Positions 57,768 through 64,000 of a DNA stretch of 64,000 bases are shown here, piece by piece. The number at the start of each line of letters is the position of its first letter. The first letter of the stretch is position 1. Location of the stretch: the NCBI RefSeq assembly GCF_018881545.1, contig NZ_JACVQD010000001.1, forward strand, positions 1,890,776 through 1,954,775, given 5' to 3'. The position numbers and the translations under genes are program-made. Below the pieces are notes generated by a model that was not told where the DNA came from, searched no databases, and saw only the letters and a list, made by a program, of their open reading frames with translations. Source of the stretch: Polynucleobacter alcilacus. Its GTDB lineage: Bacteria > Pseudomonadota > Gammaproteobacteria > Burkholderiales > Burkholderiaceae.

Positions 57768-58550
57768 TTACTCGCCCATTCCGCCGGCAACTTGGCTAAA
57801 GCCGTTATCAACGTAAATGATTTCAGCGGTGATGCCATTCGCTAGATCAGAGAGTAAAAACGAGGCAGCATTACCCACATCATCAATCGTCACATTACGG
57901 CGCATCGGTGCTGCGGATTCTACAGCCCCAAGGATTTTGCCAAAGTCTTTAATGCCAGAGGCTGCTAAAGTTTTAATTGGGCCAGCCGAGATCGCATTTA
58001 CACGGATCCCTTTTGGACCCAGTGAATTGGCCAGATAGCGTACTGAAGCCTCCAATGAAGCTTTTGCAAGACCCATGGTGTTGTAGTGCGGAACAGTCCG
58101 CATCGAACCCAGGTAGGTGAGTGTTAACAATGCGGCATTCGGGCGTAACATGGGTAATGCTGCTTTACCCATTGCAGGAAAACTGTAGGCAGAAATATCA
58201 TGCGCAATACGGTAGGCTTCACGACTTAAACCGTCCAAGAAATCTCCCGCGATCGCTTCACGTGGGGCAAACCCGATAGCGTGGACAAAACCATCGAACT
58301 GGGGCCAAGTTTTTGCCAGATCTGTAAATAAGGCCTCAATTTGCTCATCGCTACTCACATCGCAGTCAAAAATGAGCTCCGTATTGAATTCTTTTGCGAA
58401 ATCAACGGCACGCTCCTTAAAACGATCACCCACGTAGGTAAAGGCCAGTTCAGCACCCTCACGGCGGCAGGCCTTGGCGATGCCATAGGCAATCGAGCGG
58501 TTTGAGAGGAGGCCGGTAATGAGGAATTTTTTGCCGGAGAGAAAGCCCAT
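57768..58550 (-). CDS. fabI: Enoyl-ACP reductase (NADH) FabI
   Basis: 260 residues. FabI features: [22 protein letters not shown] at the N-terminus (NADH site), SYAF-type [19 protein letters not shown], the catalytic [21 protein letters not shown] (Tyr and Lys of Y-x6-K), and [15 protein letters not shown] near 193-207. It reduces the last double bond in each fatty-acid elongation cycle. AAAGGA lies before the ATG. It is divergent from yejA across 50 bp. Confidence 0.96.
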   Translation of the reverse strand: MGFLSGKKFLITGLLSNRSIAYGIAKACRREGAELAFTYVGDRFKERAVDFAKEFNTELIFDCDVSSDEQIEALFTDLAKTWPQFDGFVHAIGFAPREAIAGDFLDGLSREAYRIAHDISAYSFPAMGKAALPMLRPNAALLTLTYLGSMRTVPHYNTMGLAKASLEASVRYLANSLGPKGIRVNAISAGPIKTLAASGIKDFGKILGAVESAAPMRRNVTIDDVGNAASFLLSDLANGITAEIIYVDNGFSQVAGGMGE

Positions 58551-58584
58551 GTTGTGTCCTTTGCTTCAAATATGATTAGCTATC

Positions 58585-58590
58585 TACAAT
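58585..58590 (+). promoter_or_regulatory. -10-like box before yejA
   Basis: TACAAT ends 10 bases before the yejA ATG (58601), with TTGCTT 18 bp upstream as a weak -35. No ribosome site is visible. Confidence 0.4.
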
Positions 58591-58600
58591 TGTTGCATAT

Positions 58601-60469
58601 ATGCCTACCCTAAACCCCATTCGCCGAACAGCCCAATTCATACTTCTAGCCTTGCTAGTAGGGATGGCGGCCAACTCGGCTCAGGCGGCACAGGGAATTT
58701 CTCAGTATGGCAAGCCGAAATATGCCGATGGATTTGCCCATTTTGATTACGTCAACCCCAATGCGCCTCGGGGTGGCACCCTTACTTTGCCAAATCCGGG
58801 TCAAAGAACTAGTTTTGATAAGTTCAACCCCTTCACTTTGCGCGGTGTCACTGCCCCGGGGATTGAATTGATGTTCGAATCTTTAGCCGAGGGAAGTGCA
58901 GATGAGGTGTCGAGTATTTATGGTTTACTTGCTGAAGACATTGCAGTAGCGCCAGATCATCAGTCAGTCACCTTTCGGATTCGCCCAGAAGCCAAGTTTT
59001 CCGACGGCACTCCAGTATTAGCCGCAGACGTCAAGCACAGCTTTGATGTGTTAATGAGTGGCAAAGCGCACCCGCGTTATAAAACTACTTTTGCAGATAT
59101 TACAGAGGCGGTTGTACTTTCTGAGCGCTCGGTACGATTTAATTTTAAGAATAACAATGCGGAACTTCCCATTTTGGCAGGAACACTTCCCATTTTTTCT
59201 CGCAACTGGGGTAAGAAGGCGGATGGTTCAATTGTTCCTTTTGAAAAGATTGCATTTGAAATGCCCGTTGGTAGTGGCCCTTATTTAATTGAATCGTTTA
59301 AAGCCGGCAAATCGATTGTGTATCGGAGAAACCCACAATATTGGGCGGACCAACTCAGTAAGCCCCTGAATGTCCGAGTAGGTTTTTATAACTTTGATCG
59401 CGTACTTTACAAACTCTATAGCGATGATGCAGTTAGGTTAGAGGCCTTTAAGGCAGGGGAGTTTGATGCCCTCGTAGAATACCGCGCCAAGATCTGGGCC
59501 AAGGGCTATGTTGGGTCGAAGTTTGACAATGGCACGCTCTTAAAGAAAGCATTTCTCAATCACAATGGTGCAGGTATGCAAGGCTTTGCCATGAATTTGC
59601 GTCGACCTATCTTTAAAGATGTTCGGGTACGTCAAGCCTTAGGTTACGCCTTAGATTTTGAATGGCTTAACCGCCAAATTTTTTACGATCAGTACAGCCG
59701 TATCAATAGCTATTTTACCAATAGCGATTTGAGTGCAAACTTTGACGGCCCCAGAAAACCGACTGAAGCAGAGTTAAAACTATTGAGGCCATTAAAAGCA
59801 AAATATCCTCAATGGGTACCCGATGCCGTATTTGAACCAATGCCTCCCGCACCATCTACGAAGCCGCCTGCTAGCTTGCGGCAGAATTTAAAGAAAGCCC
59901 GTGAACTCCTCATGCATGCGGGTTGGCAATATCGTGACGGGGCTTTGCGCAATGAAAAGGGTGAGCCATTTCGTTTTGAAATCGTCGAGGATGGCGGATT
60001 CTTTTTGAGGGTGATTTCAGCTTACATGCGCAACCTAGAGAAACTTGGAGTTCAGGTCGATATCCGCACGAGTGATTTTGCCCTTCATCAAAAGCGCATG
60101 GATGAATACGATTTTGATATGACAACGATTCGTTTTCCGGATTCCCAAAATCCTGGTAATGAGCTGTGGGATCGTTTTGGTAGTCAGGCTGCCAAAGAAA
60201 AAGGGTCAGATAACGTGATTGGCGTCCAGTCACCCGTAGTAGATGCCTTAGTAGGGGAGATTACGAAAGCGCAAAATCGGGATGAGCTGCGCGCAGCTAC
60301 GAGAGCATTAGATCGCGTCTTATGGAATAGTTATTTTGTGATTCCGCAGTGGTATAACCCAACCCATCGCGTGGCCTACCGTAAAGAGATGCGCTATCCA
60401 GAGCCCCCCTTGTACTACTCAGCAGAGCCGTGGATCATGCAAAATTGGTGGAAAGAAGAGTCTAAATAA
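58601..60469 (+). CDS. yejA: YejA-like extracellular peptide-binding protein
   Basis: 622 residues, family 5 solute-binding protein. Signal peptide (FILLALLVGMAANSAQAAQG) then GISQYGKPKYADGFAHFDYVNPNAPRGGTL, the family N-terminus. Typical segments: LMFESLAEGSADEVSSIYG, VTFRIRPEAKFSDGTPVLAADVKHS, and GSGPYLIESFKAGKSIVYRR. It delivers oligopeptides or peptide antibiotics of microcin C type to the YejBEF importer. It overlaps yejB by one base (TAATG). Confidence 0.93.
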   Translation: MPTLNPIRRTAQFILLALLVGMAANSAQAAQGISQYGKPKYADGFAHFDYVNPNAPRGGTLTLPNPGQRTSFDKFNPFTLRGVTAPGIELMFESLAEGSADEVSSIYGLLAEDIAVAPDHQSVTFRIRPEAKFSDGTPVLAADVKHSFDVLMSGKAHPRYKTTFADITEAVVLSERSVRFNFKNNNAELPILAGTLPIFSRNWGKKADGSIVPFEKIAFEMPVGSGPYLIESFKAGKSIVYRRNPQYWADQLSKPLNVRVGFYNFDRVLYKLYSDDAVRLEAFKAGEFDALVEYRAKIWAKGYVGSKFDNGTLLKKAFLNHNGAGMQGFAMNLRRPIFKDVRVRQALGYALDFEWLNRQIFYDQYSRINSYFTNSDLSANFDGPRKPTEAELKLLRPLKAKYPQWVPDAVFEPMPPAPSTKPPASLRQNLKKARELLMHAGWQYRDGALRNEKGEPFRFEIVEDGGFFLRVISAYMRNLEKLGVQVDIRTSDFALHQKRMDEYDFDMTTIRFPDSQNPGNELWDRFGSQAAKEKGSDNVIGVQSPVVDALVGEITKAQNRDELRAATRALDRVLWNSYFVIPQWYNPTHRVAYRKEMRYPEPPLYYSAEPWIMQNWWKEESK

Positions 60470-61545
60470 TGCAAGGTCAAATGCGCATCTATATCTTGAA
60501 ACGATTGCTCTTGATGATCCCCACATTATTGGGTGTATTGACCTTGACCTTTGCCGTGGTGCAGTTTGTTCCTGGCGGACCGGTAGAACAAATGGTCCTC
60601 GAATTGAAAGGCAAAGGAAGTGCTGCAACGGGTGGCTCAGAGTCTTCCGGTGCGGGTGCGACCTATCGCGGACGTCAAGGTGTTGACGCACAACGTTTAG
60701 AAGAGGTGAAGGCCCTGTATGGATTTGATAAGCCACCAGTAGAACGGTATTTCATGATGTTAGGGCGCTTTGCCCGATTTGATTTAGGTCAGAGTTATTA
60801 CCAACATGAAAGTGTTTGGGGCTTGGTAGTTTCAAAACTACCGGTTTCTATCAGTATTGGCTTATGGACCTTCTTCATAACGTATCTAGTTTCCATTCCC
60901 CTAGGCATTGCCAAGGCAGTGCGGGATGGCTCACGCTTTGACGCCGTTACCAGCAGTATGATTTTGGTGGGCTATGCGATTCCTGGATTTGTGCTGGGCG
61001 TGCTGCTACTAGTACTTTTCGGTGGCGGCAGTTTCTTGCAGATATTTCCCTTGCGAGGGCTGACTTCAGATAACTGGAGTGAACTGAGCCTAATTGGTAA
61101 GGTGATGGATTATTTATGGCATTTGGTTCTGCCGATCACTGCTTCTGTTTTAGGTAGCTTTGCTGTTGTGACGATGCTGACTAAGAATTCGTTTTTAGAA
61201 GAGATACGGAAGCAATACGTTCTCACTGCTAGAGCCAAGGGCCTGACAGAGCAACAAGTGTTGTGGAAGCATGTCTTTCGTAACGCGCTGCTTCCTCTGG
61301 TGACGGGCTTTCCGGCAGCCTTTATCGGTGCGTTCTTTACTGGCTCACTCTTGATCGAGACCTTGTTCTCTTTGGATGGTCTCGGCTTACTCTCCTATGA
61401 GTCGGTGATGCGTCGGGATTACCCAGTGGTATTTGGTACCTTGTATTTATTCACCTTGATTGGTTTATTTACCAAGTTGATTTCTGATCTTTGCTACGTT
61501 TATGTTGATCCTCGCATTCAGTTTGGCGCTGGAGGCGGTTCATGA
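60469..61545 (+). CDS. yejB: YejB-like ABC permease
   Basis: 358 residues; ATG at 60469 or 60481. Six membrane segments. YejB signatures: KRLLLMIPTLLGVLTLTFAVVQFVPGGPVEQM, LYGFDKPPVERYFMMLGRF, SLPVSIS-type KLPVSISIGLW, and the EAA loop ARAKGLTEQQVLWKHVFRNALLPL. It overlaps yejE by ATGA. Confidence 0.94.
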   Translation: MQGQMRIYILKRLLLMIPTLLGVLTLTFAVVQFVPGGPVEQMVLELKGKGSAATGGSESSGAGATYRGRQGVDAQRLEEVKALYGFDKPPVERYFMMLGRFARFDLGQSYYQHESVWGLVVSKLPVSISIGLWTFFITYLVSIPLGIAKAVRDGSRFDAVTSSMILVGYAIPGFVLGVLLLVLFGGGSFLQIFPLRGLTSDNWSELSLIGKVMDYLWHLVLPITASVLGSFAVVTMLTKNSFLEEIRKQYVLTARAKGLTEQQVLWKHVFRNALLPLVTGFPAAFIGAFFTGSLLIETLFSLDGLGLLSYESVMRRDYPVVFGTLYLFTLIGLFTKLISDLCYVYVDPRIQFGAGGGS

Positions 61546-62567
61546 ATCGATGGCTACGCTTTAAAAACAGCCGTACTGGTTACGCTAGTCTGTGGATATT
61601 CTCTATCCTCTTTGGCTTATCGATGTGTGCAGAGCTCATCGCCAATGACAAGCCCTTGGTCGTGCGCTATGAAGGGCATTTCTATTTTCCGATTGCAAAG
61701 AATCAGCCAGAGACGGTATTTGGTGGAGACTTTTCAACCCCAACAGATTTCTTGGATCCAGATATTCGTCAAAATATTACGACTAATGGCAATTGGGCAA
61801 TCTACCCACCAATTCACTACAGCTTTGAAACGCTCAATTACTTCTCTCAGGTTCCGAACCCAGCACCACCATCTTGGGAAAACTGGTTGGGTACTGATGA
61901 TCGGGGACGCGATGTACTAGCCCGCTTGATTTATGGATTTCGCCTATCCATTTTATTTGGCCTCGCTCTGACGATCGTAGGGGTTAGCGTGGGCATTCTC
62001 ACGGGATCCTTGATGGGATTTTTTGGCGGTAAGTTTGATCTCATCTCACAGCGCCTAATTGAGATATGGTCTGCAATGCCAGAGCTCTATCTCTTGATTA
62101 TCTTTGCCTCGATTTTTAACCCCAGTGTTTCCCTGTTGATTATTCTTCTGGCCGCCTTTGGTTGGATGGGTCTATCGGATTATGTACGCGCAGAATTTTT
62201 CCGCAATCGCGCCCTAGAATATGTGCGAGCGGCGCGCGCATTAGGGTTGACGAATGTCCAAATTATGTGGCGCCACATCTTGCCCAATAGTTTGACTCCG
62301 GTCATTACCTTCTTGCCATTTCGGATGAGTGCCGCCATTCTTTCTTTAACCAGTTTAGATTTCCTGGGGCTTGGCGTGCCACCAGGAACCCCAAGCTTGG
62401 GAGAATTGCTTTCGCAGGGCAAGAGCAATTTAGATGCTTGGTGGATTTCACTATCAACCTTTGTCGTTTTAGTAGCCACCTTGCTCTTGTTAACCTTCAT
62501 GGGTGAAGCCTTGCGTGATGCCTTCGATTCGCGTAAGTCTGGTGTGATGAGCGGAGGGCGCTCATGA
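61542..62567 (+). CDS. yejE: YejE-like ABC permease
   Basis: 341 residues. N-terminal membrane segment, periplasmic loop (about 35-120) with GHFYFPIAKNQPETVFGGDF and WLGTDDRGRDVLARLIYG, then five membrane segments. EAA loop: VRAARALGLTNVQIMWRHILPNSLTP; PPGTPSLGELLSQGKSNLDAWW is typical of YejE. It overlaps yejF by four bases (ATGA). Confidence 0.94.
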   Translation: MNRWLRFKNSRTGYASLWIFSILFGLSMCAELIANDKPLVVRYEGHFYFPIAKNQPETVFGGDFSTPTDFLDPDIRQNITTNGNWAIYPPIHYSFETLNYFSQVPNPAPPSWENWLGTDDRGRDVLARLIYGFRLSILFGLALTIVGVSVGILTGSLMGFFGGKFDLISQRLIEIWSAMPELYLLIIFASIFNPSVSLLIILLAAFGWMGLSDYVRAEFFRNRALEYVRAARALGLTNVQIMWRHILPNSLTPVITFLPFRMSAAILSLTSLDFLGLGVPPGTPSLGELLSQGKSNLDAWWISLSTFVVLVATLLLLTFMGEALRDAFDSRKSGVMSGGRS

Positions 62568-64000
62568 GTTTGCTACGGTACGAGAACCTATCGATCTCCT
62601 TTGGCTCTGGCCGACGTGAGAAATTTGCCGTAAAGAATCTGGACTTAGAGGTCGGCATTGGTGAGCGGGTGGCTCTCGTAGGTGAATCTGGTTCTGGTAA
62701 GACCCTAACTGCACTAGCGCCCTTGCGATTAGAACCAGAGGGTGCCAAAGTATCTGGAAAAATTCTCTGGAATCAAAAAGACGGGGAGGCCGCTGTAGAT
62801 TTACTCGCCTTGCCGATTCAAGATATTCGTGCAATTCGTGGTCGAGAAATCGCCATGGTGTTTCAGGAGCCAATGACAGCACTCAATCCACTGTTTACTG
62901 TCGGTAACCAAATTATTGAGGCGGTGCAGATTTACCAGCCACTGATTTCTAAGTCAGACTGTACGGATGCGGCGATAGATTTACTCAAAAAGACTGGCAT
63001 CCCAGAACCTGAGCGCCGTTTCCATTCTTATCCCCACCAACTCTCTGGCGGTCAGCGACAGCGTGCCATGATTGCCATGGCACTGGCTTGTAAGCCGCGA
63101 CTCTTAATTGCCGATGAGCCAACCACTGCTTTAGATGTGAGCTTGCGTTTGCAGATTTTGGATTTACTAAAAGAACTTCAAGAAGAATCTAAAGATCAAG
63201 GTGGTATGGGGATTCTCTTGATTACCCACGATCTCAATTTGGTAAAACACTTTGCACAACGAGTAGCAGTGTTAAATCAAGGCAATCTTATGGAGTCAGG
63301 TTCAACCAAACAGGTCTTTACTCACCCAACGGATCCCTATACCAAAGCATTAGTTAATAGCGAGCCAGTACGTGAACTAGCCCCGGTAATGCCTTTAGCC
63401 CCAGTCCTGTTGAACACCATAGACCTCTCTGTTGCTTATCCAAGTTCTGAGTCTGGCTCTTGGTTTAAAAAAGCACCATCTCATAAAGTCTTGAAGAAAG
63501 TGAATTTTGCATTAAAACAAGGTCAGACGATTGGTGTGATTGGTGAGTCAGGCTCAGGCAAGACCACACTCGGTATGGCAGTCTTAGGTTTGCTGGGCGA
63601 TTCCTCTGCAGAAGTGACTGGGGATGTCGATGTACTCGGCAGTGATTGGCAAAAATTAAAGCCAGTAGAGCGTCGCGCCATGCGCTCGAGCTTACAAGTC
63701 ATTTTCCAAGATCCATTCGGCTCTTTATCACCGCGGATGAATGTGATGCAAATTGTGTCTGAGGGGTTGGATATCCATTTCCCAAAACTCTCAGCTGCAG
63801 AACGAGAGACGCGAGTGGTCGATATGCTTAAAGAGGTCGGTTTAGACCGTTCTGCCTTGACGCGCTATCCCCATGAGTTTTCTGGTGGACAACGCCAGCG
63901 GATTGCCATTGCCAGAGCACTGATCTTGCGCCCCCAAATCTTGGTTTTAGATGAGCCCACTTCAGCCTTGGATGTCTCGATTCAAAAACAAGTGCTCGCC
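62564..64000 (+). CDS. yejF: YejF-like dual-ATPase ABC subunit (window edge)
   Basis: 479 codons are present before the window ends; the frame is open to base 64000. Two ATPase halves. The first has GESGSGKTL near 39-47, FQEPMTALNPLFTVG, LSGGQRQRAMIAMAL and LLIADEPTTALDV. The second has GESGSGKTT near 327-335, FQDPFGSLSPRM, FSGGQRQRIAIARAL and LVLDEPTSALDV. It powers the YejABEF importer. The ATGA overlap ties it to yejE. About 50 more residues are expected beyond the edge. Confidence 0.94.
   Translation, partial: MSLLRYENLSISFGSGRREKFAVKNLDLEVGIGERVALVGESGSGKTLTALAPLRLEPEGAKVSGKILWNQKDGEAAVDLLALPIQDIRAIRGREIAMVFQEPMTALNPLFTVGNQIIEAVQIYQPLISKSDCTDAAIDLLKKTGIPEPERRFHSYPHQLSGGQRQRAMIAMALACKPRLLIADEPTTALDVSLRLQILDLLKELQEESKDQGGMGILLITHDLNLVKHFAQRVAVLNQGNLMESGSTKQVFTHPTDPYTKALVNSEPVRELAPVMPLAPVLLNTIDLSVAYPSSESGSWFKKAPSHKVLKKVNFALKQGQTIGVIGESGSGKTTLGMAVLGLLGDSSAEVTGDVDVLGSDWQKLKPVERRAMRSSLQVIFQDPFGSLSPRMNVMQIVSEGLDIHFPKLSAAERETRVVDMLKEVGLDRSALTRYPHEFSGGQRQRIAIARALILRPQILVLDEPTSALDVSIQKQVLA

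Overview
The window reads as a chromosomal segment of a betaproteobacterium, most likely Polynucleobacter or a close Burkholderiaceae relative. The reasons are a moderate-to-low GC content with compact gene spacing, a tandem cyanophycin synthetase pair followed by the cyanophycin-associated ABC transporter and DUF1854 genes, Bug-type tripartite tricarboxylate transporter (TTT) binding proteins, a 563-residue IlvD, and a K+-independent-type membrane pyrophosphatase. The assignment rests on gene content and recognised protein families; no database was consulted. No prophage, insertion sequence or CRISPR array was found.

Layout. 1-5400: cyanophycin block (cphA 5' end, cphA-prime, ABC exporter with zinc ribbon, DUF1854), then tRNA-Thr(CGT). 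5791-8950: complete TTT system (TctC, TctB, TctA). 9040-13930: a putative copper-acquisition block (DUF2946 protein, TonB-dependent receptor, Cys-rich BNR-repeat protein, TlpA-like thioredoxin, PCu(A)C chaperone). 14020-22100: housekeeping genes ilvD, a RodZ-like HTH membrane protein, PII, nadE, and the divergent soluble and membrane pyrophosphatases. 22121-22850: a BrnT/Xre-type toxin-antitoxin pair boxed between two near-identical terminator hairpins. 22868-28232: trxB, ftsK, lolA, serS. 28229-29120: vapBC and tRNA-Ser(CGA). 29217-36400: small and accessory genes (HD-GYP, secreted proteins, a histone H1-like fusion, DUF465, YjdM, AsmA, holin-like, SlyX, DUF1653-like, PIN, YaeQ). 36517-40410: FAD protein, hemN, and an OmpW-like porin behind two perfect FNR boxes. 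40510-46790: uup, cbpAM, pirin, PsiE, flavocytochrome c sulfide dehydrogenase. 46970-52135: GT39 glycosyltransferase, sialidase-like protein, membrane protein, DUF3300 lipoprotein, Rap1a/Tai-like protein. 52196-58550 (minus): fabI, chrA and an organic-acid gene set (MaoC-type hydratase, MmgE/PrpD, CitE-like lyase, TctC). 58601-end: yejABEF peptide/microcin-type ABC importer, with yejF cut by the window edge.

The most interesting signals are: the copper block with its Cys-rich BNR protein; the toxin-antitoxin cassette bracketed by a duplicated terminator; the interleaved inverted repeats in front of the cyanophycin ABC transporter; the histone-tail fusion; the paired FNR boxes; and a recurring arrangement of -10-like boxes 6-10 nt upstream of start codons lacking a Shine-Dalgarno sequence, which suggests leaderless transcription.
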